A stretch of DNA of 50,499 nt from Saprospiraceae bacterium (GCA_016710585.1 JADJVN010000030.1:1-50499), one strand, 5' to 3'. Numbered from the stretch's first letter, positions 39,806 to 49,438 are shown. Made by a program: numbers and translations. The notes: generated by a model not told the origin, from the sequence alone.

Positions 39806-41288
39806 TTGATTTTGATCCGCTAGGTGTTACGACAGAGCCATTAATCGTGCCTGAAACATAAGGGTCTTCAATTTTTGTAATGTTTAAGACAAGATCATTA
39901 GGATTTGCTTTAAAAGTAGTTTCATAAATTTCAACAATATTTTTTCCAGTTTTTCTGCCTTTTTCCATTTGTAAACCATTTATTTTCTGAATGCCCAAGT
40001 TAAAATTCATTACTGAAAAATATACGTATTCATAATAATCACCATTAACTATTGCAAAGGAAGTTACTAAATTTTGTTTAGGATTTGCTGTTTGATCTAC
40101 AGGATAATCTCCACCCAGTAAATAATTTTTAACAGGCTCATCGCCAAGTTTTAAAGTAAAGTCATCAGGATAATCATTATAGTCATCGCATAATTTAGCA
40201 ACTCCTATATTATCTGGATTATTCAAATTATCAACAGAAACTCTTCCTTCGAAATTATTTTCTTTCACAATGGCAGCAAGTCCATATACTTTGCCTTGTT
40301 CTCTGCAAGCTTCTATATAGAATTCAAATTCTCCATTTGGACCAAAAGTATAATTCGAATCAATTATATTATTTACAGGAATAAAATATCCTGGAGGACC
40401 AAAAGGGATCATTATAAATCCATTTAATTGGCCATTTTGTACTGGACTTCCATCCCATCTTAATGCTTTTCCCCTTACGGTAAGTGTGATCAAATCAATA
40501 TTGATATCAGTTCTTAAATTTATCTGGGTATCATTTTGAAATTCACCGAGATCGTTGAAAAACCATTGATCATAAACATTGGGTAGAATATGCTGAAACT
40601 CTATCGCACATTGTCCATTCCAACTATCTGGATATTTTAGATAGAATGTTTTAAAATATATTTTTTTATTCTTGGGCACCAATAATTCGAAATAGCCTTG
40701 TTCATCTGAACTCATAAAACTAGCTGCTTTTGGCCACAATAATCTATTAGAATAATTTTTCAATTCCCACGCTGCTGTACACTCTACTCCCCGCACTGGT
40801 GTTCCATTGGCTAGTTTGGTATAACCCCAAATTTTCACCAAATTGGTATCAGAAGGATTTACCAAAGCATAATTCGCATTCGTCAAACTGCTGTCACTTT
40901 TTTCAGATCCCAATAATGGATTATAGATTTTTATAAGTTTATTATCACCATCAAATCTTTTGTAGATTACATTCGATCCTTGTTTTTGATACTCCAATGT
41001 AACATCAAGAGTGGGATTTATTGGCAGTGACTCAGTACTATACTTTCCCATAAAATCACTGAGTATTTCTCCGATTTTCTTGCCATTTTGATGGACTGAG
41101 ATTTTCACATTTGGAACAATAATTCCATAGGTGTTCTTTATAGTCCCAGAAATTTTTACAATTCCTACTTCAGTAGGAGGTTCATTCTTATCATCAACTT
41201 CGGTGACTATTTTATCCTTTGTACAGCCAAAAAATATGGTGAGGATTAGCAAATATTGTAAAATTGAGTAATTCTTATAAAATTTCAT
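39774..41288 (-). CDS. Lipoprotein with carboxypeptidase-regulatory-like beta domains
   Basis: The ATG at 41288 gives a lipoprotein signal ('YSILQYLLILTIFFGCTKDK', lipobox FFGC). The frame opens earlier but would bury this signal. Several CarboxypepD_reg-like beta-sandwich repeats follow: 'VKISGTIKNTYGIIVPNVKISVHQNGKKIGEILSDFMGKYS', 'KIWGYTKLANGTPVRGVECTAAW', 'LTVRGKALRWDGSPVQNGQL'. It is a surface or periplasmic lipoprotein of unknown binding partner. It overlaps the downstream sigma gene by about 30 bp and could be co-transcribed with it. Confidence 0.72.
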   Translation of the reverse strand: MKFYKNYSILQYLLILTIFFGCTKDKIVTEVDDKNEPPTEVGIVKISGTIKNTYGIIVPNVKISVHQNGKKIGEILSDFMGKYSTESLPINPTLDVTLEYQKQGSNVIYKRFDGDNKLIKIYNPLLGSEKSDSSLTNANYALVNPSDTNLVKIWGYTKLANGTPVRGVECTAAWELKNYSNRLLWPKAASFMSSDEQGYFELLVPKNKKIYFKTFYLKYPDSWNGQCAIEFQHILPNVYDQWFFNDLGEFQNDTQINLRTDINIDLITLTVRGKALRWDGSPVQNGQLNGFIMIPFGPPGYFIPVNNIIDSNYTFGPNGEFEFYIEACREQGKVYGLAAIVKENNFEGRVSVDNLNNPDNIGVAKLCDDYNDYPDDFTLKLGDEPVKNYLLGGDYPVDQTANPKQNLVTSFAIVNGDYYEYVYFSVMNFNLGIQKINGLQMEKGRKTGKNIVEIYETTFKANPNDLVLNITKIEDPYVSGTINGSVVTPSGSKSIDISFRIYNK

Positions 41289-41434
41289 ATTAGTTAATTT
41301 TATGGTTTTAATAAATTTGAAATCCTGAAATGCACTTCTAATCCATACTATGTAAATATAGAGTTTTTGCTGCAAGGAAATGTAGATATTTTAAATCTAT
41401 GAAAAATATACTGTCCGAAATGAAGTTCAATGAA

Positions 41435-41515
41435 ATTTGTCCACAATAAGTCATTACTTTTAATTTATAGATTTACTGCTTAGGTAGATGTTAAATCAAA
41501 CTAAATTGGACAAAT
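41435..41515. repeat. Inverted repeat in the gap between the lipoprotein and carotenoid genes
   Basis: Perfect 9-bp arms ATTTGTCCA (41435-41443) and TGGACAAAT (41507-41515), 63 bp apart. The 270-bp gap has no gene. It may be a regulatory site or the ends of a tiny degraded element; nothing decides between them. Confidence 0.35.
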
Positions 41516-41559
41516 CTGAGAAAACTATATAAGCTACAATTGTAAATATTAGTTATTAA

Positions 41560-42252
41560 TCATCCCACCACTCCTCGATACAACTTAAAAAAATAAACAT
41601 TCAATAAAAACATACTGTACCCATACACTGCATCTTCTAAAGGAATGGTGAGCATTCTAATACCTAGAAACTCGTCAGGATTATAGTTTACTACGGGAGA
41701 GGGAAGACCTGTTCCTGTTAAAATTCCATTCACTGGAAAAAAGCCAAGCATTAGGATCAAATAAACTAAAGTAGCTTGTCCAATCCATTCTTTTCTAGCG
41801 ACAAAGTGTAAGAAAATCAATGTGATGATCGTAATAAGTGCTGTAACAAAAGGGTATAATTTGTCATGATGAGGTAATGCAATGACAGCACAACAGATCA
41901 CCCCAAGGAAAACTATGATATTATTGAAAGCACTTGCCCATGCTAAACTAAAAAATTTCTCAATGCAATAATAGGTGAAGACACAAGCAAAGGGAATGCA
42001 GTAGAAAAACAACATTTCTTCCAATGGGAGTCCCGCTAGTTTGATGCCCAAGGTGTAATCCATATTGAACCACCATACTCCTTTTGCAGTAAACCAAATA
42101 TCCCAAGCGATAAAAAACAATGCAACTGTTGTGCTCGACAATAGGAATATCAAAAAATGTTTGTGAAACTGTATTCTCTTGTCAAATGACGCAATAAAAC
42201 AAATGATGATGGTAAAGAAATTAATCAGAATATATGTGTACTGATATGGCAT
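41560..42252 (-). CDS. Lycopene beta-cyclase, CrtYcd type (fused heterodimer-like membrane form)
   Basis: A 230-residue polytopic membrane protein with two repeats, each carrying the cyclase motif: 'LAGLPLEEMLFFYCIPF' and 'MLTIPLEDAVYGYSMFLL'. This pattern belongs to the CrtYc/CrtYd-type lycopene cyclases of actinobacteria, archaea and Bacteroidota, which form the beta rings of carotene from lycopene in the membrane. Its ATG shares a base with the crtZ stop. It is the last gene of the carotenoid operon. Confidence 0.88.
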   Translation of the reverse strand: MPYQYTYILINFFTIIICFIASFDKRIQFHKHFLIFLLSSTTVALFFIAWDIWFTAKGVWWFNMDYTLGIKLAGLPLEEMLFFYCIPFACVFTYYCIEKFFSLAWASAFNNIIVFLGVICCAVIALPHHDKLYPFVTALITIITLIFLHFVARKEWIGQATLVYLILMLGFFPVNGILTGTGLPSPVVNYNPDEFLGIRMLTIPLEDAVYGYSMFLLNVYFFKLYRGVVG

Positions 42253-42707
42253 TATTTTGTATTAAAATACATCTTAAAATATTTTACCGGCACCCAAAGG
42301 AAACCAAAGCATTCGCCATCTTCTTTTCCAGTATGTTTGTGATGTTGTTTATGCGCTCGACGAATCGACAGTAAATATCTATTGTTTGTATCTCTTAAAA
42401 AATTTATCCTTTGATGTATAAACACATCGTGAACAAAAAAGTAAGCCATACCATAAAATGTAATCCCAATTCCAATATAAAATAAATGATTAAATTCTTT
42501 GAGAGCACCAAAATACATTAAAGTAATCGCAGGTGTAGCAAAAATGAAAAAAAACCAATCATTTTTTTCAAATGGACCTTCGTTGCTGTGATCGTGATGA
42601 TCGCGATGCAGGACCCAGAGAAATCCATGCATGACATATTTATGGATAAGCCATGTAGCACCTTCCATTAAAATAAAAACCGTGAGTACAAGTAAAAATT
42701 CCATCAT
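42252..42707 (-). CDS. crtZ: Beta-carotene hydroxylase CrtZ
   Basis: A member of the fatty-acid hydroxylase superfamily with the di-iron histidine clusters in membrane context: 'HKYVMHG', 'HRDHHDHSN', 'HDVFIHQR' and 'HKQHHKH'. It adds 3-hydroxyl groups to beta-carotene rings, making zeaxanthin. The frame starts further upstream, but the ATG at 42707 (or 42704) lies 8 bases after the preceding stop and gives a proper N-terminal membrane helix and a length of ~151 residues. Confidence 0.92.
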   Translation of the reverse strand: MMEFLLVLTVFILMEGATWLIHKYVMHGFLWVLHRDHHDHSNEGPFEKNDWFFFIFATPAITLMYFGALKEFNHLFYIGIGITFYGMAYFFVHDVFIHQRINFLRDTNNRYLLSIRRAHKQHHKHTGKEDGECFGFLWVPVKYFKMYFNTK

Positions 42708-42715
42708 GACATTTA

Positions 42716-43162
42716 TTAAATAATTTTTTTGCACATTTGTTTTAACGTTTCATCTAACACTGAGTCGGAATGCTTTTTTATAAACAATGTATCTGCTTCG
42801 ATATCTTTATTATAAGCTAAGAAAGCGGGACAATTCTTCTGAATCGACAAACGCAGATAACGCAGCTCGATATTATTTGGATCAACTTTAATTGCCTGCT
42901 CTATATTTTTCTTACCTGCATTAAAGGTGTTAATTTTAGAGAAAGGGTTCATCACATGATTTGCCCAAATGGCTTGGTAGGCTCCTAAATAAGCTTGATG
43001 TATCACACTGTTAGAATTGTGTTCCAGTTCATCCAACATACTTCTGCAAATTTTTTCATCACGAACAGCTTTTTCGTAATTCATACGTACATTCACTAAA
43101 TCCAAACAAAATACATCGTTAAACATTAAAAACAATACTATTGTCAAAAGGAATTTATTCAT
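42716..43162 (-). CDS. Hypothetical exported TPR-like protein inside the carotenoid operon
   Basis: 148 residues with a signal peptide ('FLLTIVLFLMFNDVFC') and a helical body: 'LVNVRMNYEKAVRDEKICRSMLDELE' and 'INTFNAGKKNIEQAIKVDPNNIELRYLRLSIQ', where the last is a TPR-like helix pair. No enzyme motif. It overlaps crtB by 4 bp and precedes crtZ by 8 bp, so it is firmly part of the operon. A link to pigment handling or membrane assembly is only a guess. Confidence 0.7.
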   Translation of the reverse strand: MNKFLLTIVLFLMFNDVFCLDLVNVRMNYEKAVRDEKICRSMLDELEHNSNSVIHQAYLGAYQAIWANHVMNPFSKINTFNAGKKNIEQAIKVDPNNIELRYLRLSIQKNCPAFLAYNKDIEADTLFIKKHSDSVLDETLKQMCKKII

Positions 43163-43995
43163 AACAAAGACATTTTATATTGAAGGTAAGAACTCATGGC
43201 TAAGGATAATTTTTGCCCATCTGGTATTCTGATTCTTTCATTTAAAATTTTATCGGCAGGCAAGTTTTTAATTTTCTTAAATAAGGATAGATAATACTTA
43301 TAAGCTAAATACACTCCAAATCTTGAATTGCTTGGAAGGAGTTTTATCCCGACCAATGACTCCTTAAATTCCAGTTCTATTTCATTTTCGATTTGTTTCT
43401 TTATGTCATTATTAAATCCATTCATCTCTATATGTGGAAAATAATTGCGCCCCAAGATATGAAAGTCATCCTTCAGATCACGCAAGAAATTAATTTTCTG
43501 AAATGCAGAACCCAACTTCATTGCATAAGGTTTTAGAGTAGAGAATTGAGCTTTATCCCCATTCACAAAAATTTGAAGACACATCAAACCTACGACTTCA
43601 GCAGAGCTTAAAATATATTCCTTATAACGCTCAGAGTTATAATCGATTTTGTGTAAATCCATCTCCATGCTGTGCAAGAATTGTTTGATCAATTGATGAT
43701 CTATTTGATATGTATTTACTGCATCTTGAAATGACTGCAAAATTGGATTCAATGATATACCTTCCTCAATAGCCTGCCATGTTTGATCACAAAAGCGTTT
43801 CAACAATTCAATCTTATTATAATCGTGAAAACTATCAACGATCTCATCTGCCAATCTCACAAAACCATATATAGCATAGACTGCTGGTCGGATAGAATTA
43901 CTCAATGCAAAGATTCCCAATGAAAAACTTGTGCTATATTTTTTAGTCGTGGCTTTACTTATTTCATTCGATAACTCGTCGAAAAGTTTCTTCAT
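43159..43995 (-). CDS. crtB: Phytoene synthase
   Basis: A 278-residue squalene/phytoene synthase family enzyme: first aspartate motif in 'GFVRLADEIVDSFHDY', second in 'INFLRDLKDDFHILGRNYFP'. Short N-terminal 'KKYSTSFSLGIFAL' is typical of CrtB. It condenses two geranylgeranyl diphosphates to phytoene, or two farnesyl diphosphates in a C30 pathway; the C40 route is likely because crtZ and a beta-cyclase are next to it. No crtE is present in the window. It lies 20 bp after crtI. Confidence 0.92.
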   Translation of the reverse strand: MKKLFDELSNEISKATTKKYSTSFSLGIFALSNSIRPAVYAIYGFVRLADEIVDSFHDYNKIELLKRFCDQTWQAIEEGISLNPILQSFQDAVNTYQIDHQLIKQFLHSMEMDLHKIDYNSERYKEYILSSAEVVGLMCLQIFVNGDKAQFSTLKPYAMKLGSAFQKINFLRDLKDDFHILGRNYFPHIEMNGFNNDIKKQIENEIELEFKESLVGIKLLPSNSRFGVYLAYKYYLSLFKKIKNLPADKILNERIRIPDGQKLSLAMSSYLQYKMSLL

Positions 43996-44015
43996 GATTT
44001 TAGGATTTTATTATT

Positions 44016-45524
44016 TTATATTATTGTCGATTTTGTAAATAATTGTACTTTGTTTGCATCCATTTTATTCAATTCATTGGCAACAATTCTTCCAGAGATA
44101 ATTGAAGGCGGGACACCAGGTCCTGGAACTGTTAATTGCCCAGTGTAGAATAAATTATCCAGTTTTTTACTTCTAATGGAAGGCTTTAGTACTGCAGTCT
44201 GGTTTAATGTGTTTGCTAAACCATAGGCATTCCCTTGATAAGCATTGTAATCCTTTACAAAATCACTCACACAATAACTTCGCTTATAGTCGATTGCTTC
44301 GATGAGATTAGTTGTAGCTGTATAACGCTCTATTCGACTAATCATTTCTATAAAGTACTTTTCGCGTATGCTTTCATCATCTGCTATTCCAGTCGCTAAA
44401 GGCATAAGTAGAAATACATTTTCGTGTCCATTGGGTGCAACATTTTTATCTGTCTTCGATGGACAACAGGCATAAAACAAAGGCTTATCAGGCCAAGTTT
44501 TAGTGGCATAAATACTACTTATATGATCATCGAGATCATTCTCAAAAAACAATGTATGGTGCAAGAGATTAGGGATTCTTTTTTTGAATCCTAAATAATA
44601 GATAAGACATGACGGCGCAAAAGTGCGGCTCTTCCAATATTCTTGTGAGTAATTTTTTTGATTCTCATCGAGTAATGATTCACTGTGATGATAATCTGAA
44701 GATGCGATTATGGCATCAAACTCAAATTCTTTTCGATGGACTAAAATGGATCTTACTTTATTGCCTTTGGTTATAATTTTATCGACAGGATGATTAAAAT
44801 GAAACTTCACACCTTGATCCTCTGCAATCTTTCTCATCGCCAATATCAACTGATAAAATCCACCAATGGGATACCAAGTCCCCAATGCATAGCCACCATA
44901 ATTCATCAGACTATATAATGCAGGAATCTTCTGTGGAGAAGCACCTAAAAAGATGACTGGAAACTCCATTAGAGTCCTTAGTTTTGGGTTCGAAAAATAA
45001 CTGTTAACATAGGATCGAAAGTTGGTGAGCAAATTTAATTTGAATGCTGATTTTAGTATTTTTGGAGACACAAATTCAAACCAGCTGTGACATGGTTTAT
45101 TGACAAAATCCTGCATGCCCACTTCATATTTAAATTGTGCAGCTTTCATGAATTCGTCCAACTTTTTTCCTGCGCCAGATTCTATTTTTTCGAATAAAGC
45201 TATAAGGTCAATATAATTTTTTGGGATAGAAATATTCTCGTCACCATATACCATCTCAAATTGCGGATCAAGAGAAACTAGCTCATAAAAATCATTTGCT
45301 TTATGACCAAAATCCTGAAAGAACTGATCTATGATATCAGGCATCCAATACCAACTTGGCCCCATAGCAAAACTGTAACCATTCTCCGTGATATACTGTC
45401 TTGCGCGTCCACCTGGAATAGAATGTTTTTCAAAGACTTCTACCTGATGCCCTGCCTTTGCTGCATAAGCAGCGGCCGACAATCCTGAAATTCCAGCTCC
45501 TATTATGGCGATTTTTTTACTCAT
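44016..45524 (-). CDS. crtI: Phytoene desaturase CrtI
   Basis: A 502-residue FAD amine-oxidase-type desaturase: N-terminal dinucleotide motif 'AIIGAGISGLSAAAYAAKAGHQVEVFEKHSIPGGRA', substrate-domain features 'GPSWYWMPDIIDQFF', and the C-terminal FAD motif 'NLFYTGQLTVPGPGVPPSIISGRIVANEL'. It converts phytoene to lycopene by successive desaturations at the membrane. It lies six bases after marR and 20 bp before crtB. Confidence 0.95.
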   Translation of the reverse strand: MSKKIAIIGAGISGLSAAAYAAKAGHQVEVFEKHSIPGGRARQYITENGYSFAMGPSWYWMPDIIDQFFQDFGHKANDFYELVSLDPQFEMVYGDENISIPKNYIDLIALFEKIESGAGKKLDEFMKAAQFKYEVGMQDFVNKPCHSWFEFVSPKILKSAFKLNLLTNFRSYVNSYFSNPKLRTLMEFPVIFLGASPQKIPALYSLMNYGGYALGTWYPIGGFYQLILAMRKIAEDQGVKFHFNHPVDKIITKGNKVRSILVHRKEFEFDAIIASSDYHHSESLLDENQKNYSQEYWKSRTFAPSCLIYYLGFKKRIPNLLHHTLFFENDLDDHISSIYATKTWPDKPLFYACCPSKTDKNVAPNGHENVFLLMPLATGIADDESIREKYFIEMISRIERYTATTNLIEAIDYKRSYCVSDFVKDYNAYQGNAYGLANTLNQTAVLKPSIRSKKLDNLFYTGQLTVPGPGVPPSIISGRIVANELNKMDANKVQLFTKSTII

Positions 45525-45530
45525 GTTATT

Positions 45531-46193
45531 CTAATTATTTACAGGTAAATACTCACTTTTGACTTTATCCAAAAGTTCTGCACTGTCGTAATTTTTTAGA
45601 AAAATAGGATTGTGAAAATGATCCAATTTTTTTAGAAGCTGAATCAATTTCATTTTTTCATGTTGTGTTAAATCACCAGCTACTATTTTTGTTGCTTGAC
45701 GTATTTTTTTCATTTGTTGTTCAAGTGCTGTTTTTCCTTTTTTAGTGATCTTGATGATCTTGCTTCTGCCGTCTGTATCAGAGTCAGATTGTCCAATCCA
45801 ACCATGGGCAATGAGGCGATTGATGATTTGCATCCCAGTGGGTTTATCTTGCACATTCTTCTTAATGAGTTCCATCTTGCTCATCGCACCAAATGTCTTA
45901 AGATTAATGAGGTAAATAAACTCTTCCTGTGTAGAAAAATCGGAATCGTAAATTGCAGATTTCGAATAAGTCTTAGCATACCGATTCAGATGAACGAGCA
46001 AAGTATTGATGACACTCTCTGGACTTCTACCCTCATCTTTTCCTTCCCATGCGACTTCATCCATAGGCTCTCTCTCCTCAAGTCCATCTGCCACCCACAG
46101 TTTGAATCCATGAATATCAGCTGAGTAATGATGTGAATCTGACTGGAAACGATCTACCAAGTCAATGACCTCATGCAAGAGTTTAGATTTCAT
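45531..46193 (-). CDS. MarR-family transcriptional regulator of the carotenoid operon
   Basis: A 220-residue winged-helix protein; the MarR core is 'TQEEFIYLINLKTFGAMSKMELIKKNVQDKPTGMQIINRLIAHGWIGQSDSDTDGRSKIIKITKKGKTALEQQMKKI', with the wing 'DTDGRSK'. It is longer than a minimal MarR because of an N-terminal ~90-residue extension. As first gene of the marR-crtI-crtB-orf-crtZ-crtYcd unit it probably controls its own operon. A 20-bp palindrome 70 bp upstream is the likely operator. Confidence 0.88.
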   Translation of the reverse strand: MKSKLLHEVIDLVDRFQSDSHHYSADIHGFKLWVADGLEEREPMDEVAWEGKDEGRSPESVINTLLVHLNRYAKTYSKSAIYDSDFSTQEEFIYLINLKTFGAMSKMELIKKNVQDKPTGMQIINRLIAHGWIGQSDSDTDGRSKIIKITKKGKTALEQQMKKIRQATKIVAGDLTQHEKMKLIQLLKKLDHFHNPIFLKNYDSAELLDKVKSEYLPVNN

Positions 46194-46262
46194 CGGATAA
46201 AATTAATATTAACTAATAAAAAGAGTATAAATAAGGATAAATACATACTATTTGTTCATAAT

Positions 46263-46282
46263 TTAGTATAATAATATACTAA
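46263..46282. promoter_or_regulatory. Putative MarR operator upstream of the carotenoid operon
   Basis: Perfect palindrome TTAGTATA-ATAA-TATACTAA about 70 bp before the marR start. The 20-bp size and AT-rich symmetric half-sites suit MarR dimers. The rest of the 536-bp gap up to the cupin gene (46194-46729) shows no gene, terminator or RNA I can support. Confidence 0.55.
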
Positions 46283-46729
46283 TTTGTATAAAAGATCTAT
46301 GGTTTCTTAATAAAAGCTTTGTTTTTGGTACAGAATGAGCTGATTTTAGACAATATTATGATTACTGAAATGACGTTGAAAGAAAGTATCATCAAAGGGA
46401 AATGGAATGAATGATCTTAAAGGTTAAATTTTTAGGTTAAGATATATTGAACTACTAATATCTCCTCAAAAGATTGGACTTTAAAATTTTTTAAATCAAA
46501 TCAAAAGCTATTAATAGAAAAATTCTATATTTACAGTAAAAATAAATATTGTATCCCGCAAACAATTTTATAGCTAATAGTAACAGTCATTATTGCTATT
46601 TTTTGAATGTATCCACTTTTATTATTAAAATGTTGATATCATTAGAATTTGTATCAAGGGTAATTTTAATTTTAAACATCCTATGGATTGAATAAATATT
46701 CGTGATTAAATTTATTAATTTCAATAAAA

Positions 46730-47335
46730 ATGAACAGAAAAAAATTCTTACAAACTAGCTTAATCAGTGCAATTGGATTTACTGCTTGTAGAACAGCAAA
46801 CTCTGGGTTAAAACCAATTCAAACCAAAACCAAAAATGTAAAAGAACTTTATCTACCAGCATTACATCCCACAATAGAAGAAGGAAATATTCAGAAAATA
46901 AAGTACAATCAGACTGGAAACCAATTTGCAGTTTCAGAATATATTTATGGACCAAAAAAAATGGGACCTGCCCCTCATGTTCATGATACTTTAGACGAAA
47001 TAATGTATGTCATTGAGGGAGCGGCAACAATAATGGTGGGAAATAATATCACAAGAGTCGAAGCAGGAGCTTGGCATATAAGGCCACATGGTCTTGTTCA
47101 TACATTTTGGAATGCAGAAGATGTTCCAGTGAAATTTTTAGATATATATACTAATCAAAACTTCGATGATTTTCACATAGAGTATAAAGCAGCAAAGAAA
47201 TTTTTATCTGACAATAAAATCCCACGAGATTCCCAAGTTTCATTTGATAAACTTGATGAAGTTTTTAAAAAATGGGGTATTAAAATGTTTCACGATCAAA
47301 GAAAACCGTTGATGGAAAAGTATGGACTATTGTAA
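46730..47335 (+). CDS. Cupin-domain protein with export signal
   Basis: The N-terminus 'MNRKKFLQTSLISAIGFTAC' combines a twin-arginine-like start and a lipobox-like Cys, so export by Tat with possible lipidation is likely. The core is a single cupin: 'GPAPHVHDTLDEIMYVIEGAATIMVGNNITRVEAGAWHIRPHGLVHTFWN' with the metal-binding H-x-H-x-x-x-x-E and distal His. A helical tail follows. The substrate is not predictable; quercetinase-like and sugar-isomerase-like activities both occur with this fold. Confidence 0.82.
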   Translation: MNRKKFLQTSLISAIGFTACRTANSGLKPIQTKTKNVKELYLPALHPTIEEGNIQKIKYNQTGNQFAVSEYIYGPKKMGPAPHVHDTLDEIMYVIEGAATIMVGNNITRVEAGAWHIRPHGLVHTFWNAEDVPVKFLDIYTNQNFDDFHIEYKAAKKFLSDNKIPRDSQVSFDKLDEVFKKWGIKMFHDQRKPLMEKYGLL

Positions 47336-47563
47336 ATTATTTTCACTAGTAAATAATGAAATTTTTGAGTTATTCGTAAAGAATTATTCATATCAAGAAT
47401 CAGCTTATAAAATTACTGAAAGTTAAGCTGGACGTTTACACTCCTTTGATCCAATCTTAAAACTTGATTTTTTATCTCAATAAAAATTATTTGAAAAATT
47501 GATTCAATTAAAATACTTTTGCATTTCAAATGTAAAGTATAGTTAAAATTTACAAACTCATAA

Positions 47564-48187
47564 ATGAAAATTAAATTAATCGCCTTTTTTCTATTTGTTT
47601 TTTCAATAAAAAGCATGTCTCAGGATATAGAGCTATTGTCAAATTTTACCAACAAATCATTTCGATTTACGAATATTATAGATCATGACATTAATTCAAA
47701 ATGGAATTATTTTGGTTTAACTGAAATGGGTGTTGCTTATAAAATAAAAAATGTTGTGAATTTTGAAACTGACCAATTCATGGACTACAAAATCGCAAAT
47801 AACCTCGCAATAGCAACAGGACTAGGTCTTCAGAACAACAATGTATTGCCACAAATAGGATTAGCTTATGCAAAGGAAAAACAGAAATGGAGTTATGCAT
47901 TTTATCCAACGGTTTATTATGGACTTTCTGATGAATCTTGGGGAAGTTCTATGAATTCATTGATAGAATATTCTCCAATGATTAATACCAAATGGGATTT
48001 TTATAGTTTGGCTTTGTTAGATTTTGATTACGATTTTGGAGAAGCCTTAGGCAGCCAACAATATGTTAACATTGGTTTTCAATACAAAAAGAAATTTTTA
48101 TTTGGAGTAAATTTTGACTTTGAGCAAGAAGATAATTTCAAAGACAATGAGACAGAATATGGCATATTCTTAGGCATCAATCTATAA
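47564..48187 (+). CDS. Putative outer-membrane beta-barrel protein
   Basis: 207 residues with a signal peptide ('LIAFFLFVFSIKSMSQ') and alternating strands ending in aromatic residues ('WNYFGLTEMGVAYKIKNVVNF', 'WSYAFYPTVYYGLSDESW', final 'YGIFLGINL'). The last strand with terminal aliphatic residue suits a small barrel. I do not recognise a family. It is followed by a four-base gap to the next gene, so the two are co-transcribed. Confidence 0.65.
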   Translation: MKIKLIAFFLFVFSIKSMSQDIELLSNFTNKSFRFTNIIDHDINSKWNYFGLTEMGVAYKIKNVVNFETDQFMDYKIANNLAIATGLGLQNNNVLPQIGLAYAKEKQKWSYAFYPTVYYGLSDESWGSSMNSLIEYSPMINTKWDFYSLALLDFDYDFGEALGSQQYVNIGFQYKKKFLFGVNFDFEQEDNFKDNETEYGIFLGINL

Positions 48188-48191
48188 ACAA

Positions 48192-48512
48192 ATGGAAGAC
48201 AAGATACAAGCATTCAGGCAGCCACTAGTCACTGCAACAGGTATTATTTTGGGATTTATTCTCAACTTTGCATCGACTTTTGTTAAAACTGATAGCTCGA
48301 CGAGTGATCGACTTGCGTACTTGATTGGTATTTGTATTCTGATTGGAATCATTTGCCTTATTTTTGCGCTTAGTCGAATATTAAATTTAAAATACCCTAG
48401 AGAAAAAGCTGAAGAATATTATCAAAAGACGATGTATCTTTTTTTATTTGGAGTGAGTATATCTTTTATTGGTGTAATGCTTGATATGTTTGCTAATTTT
48501 ATGGTTGAGTAA
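48192..48512 (+). CDS. Small membrane protein, three TM helices
   Basis: 106 residues with hydrophobic helices at about 13-31, 41-62 and 80-102 and an amphipathic loop 'RILNLKYPREKAEEYYQKTM'. No family recognised. Codon use matches its neighbours. It lies four bases after the barrel gene. Confidence 0.65.
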   Translation: MEDKIQAFRQPLVTATGIILGFILNFASTFVKTDSSTSDRLAYLIGICILIGIICLIFALSRILNLKYPREKAEEYYQKTMYLFLFGVSISFIGVMLDMFANFMVE

Positions 48513-48610
48513 GAAGAATTCAATTTGTAATCAAATTTGGTGGTCAGAAGAATATTGTTTATCTTTACTGTGAGCATTGGTATTTCGTTAGTGTTCAAGT
48601 TTTTTATTGA

Positions 48611-49438
48611 ATGATAAGGCTTGGGATAATATTGATTGTAATATTGCTTTCCAATTGTAGAAGGCAATCAAAGCTCTTTGACGAAATTCATCTTACAACA
48701 GATACGGATAGTTCATATCTTCAACTAATCGTAACTGAAGATTCTGCATTAATATTTCAATTAGAACAAGGAGAGTGCGACCCTTATATGGGCTGCGAAT
48801 ATGGACCTAAATATTATGCTCAAGTTTCTAAAACAAATGATATTTTTAGAACTTTTGAAGAAGAAGCACAAAGAATACTTTCTGATACTTTTTCTCTTGA
48901 AAATATAACAATAACTCATAATACAAAATCTAGTTTGAAATTTTTACTTCAGGATAGTTTAATTAAAGATTTTAGATATTTTGGATCAGAAGCAAATGGT
49001 AAGGATATTGTATCAATTGAAGATAAAATATTTAATTTAATTCGGCAAACAGCAAAAAATAATATTAGCATTACAGACAGACTATTTGATGTTTCCAATT
49101 TATTGGATATTGATTCGATTAGCATAAATAAATTGAAACCACAAGAAATTAATTTATTGAAAGGCAAACGCACAATCTACATAACAGACTACAGGATGAG
49201 AATGATCACAGAGAAAAGTCAGGTTGATTCCATAATAACTATCATTAAAAATCAAACTATTTTAGATAGTACTAATAAAAAGATTTATGGAAAACTCATT
49301 CCTCAATATGAATTGGATTTTTACAGAAACAAACGTATTGCCTGTAAAATGGCGACTGATTTAAAAACAATGCCTTATACATGGCTACAGGTTATGAAGT
49401 TTGATAGTCTTTTATTAGGGAATTTTAGGGAGAGGTAA
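48611..49438 (+). CDS. Hypothetical lipoprotein
   Basis: 275 residues. 'IILIVILLSNC' at the N-terminus is a lipoprotein signal with Cys at about residue 16. The mature part has a small Cys/Gly motif ('GECDPYMGCEYGPKYYA') and mixed helix/strand content, with no recognised domain. It sits between the small membrane protein and the REP cluster. Confidence 0.6.
   Translation: MIRLGIILIVILLSNCRRQSKLFDEIHLTTDTDSSYLQLIVTEDSALIFQLEQGECDPYMGCEYGPKYYAQVSKTNDIFRTFEEEAQRILSDTFSLENITITHNTKSSLKFLLQDSLIKDFRYFGSEANGKDIVSIEDKIFNLIRQTAKNNISITDRLFDVSNLLDIDSISINKLKPQEINLLKGKRTIYITDYRMRMITEKSQVDSIITIIKNQTILDSTNKKIYGKLIPQYELDFYRNKRIACKMATDLKTMPYTWLQVMKFDSLLLGNFRER

Noticed and set aside
46358..46414. 18-codon frame in the gap before the cupin gene
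   Set aside because: Too short and without support; the gap is otherwise AT-rich noise.
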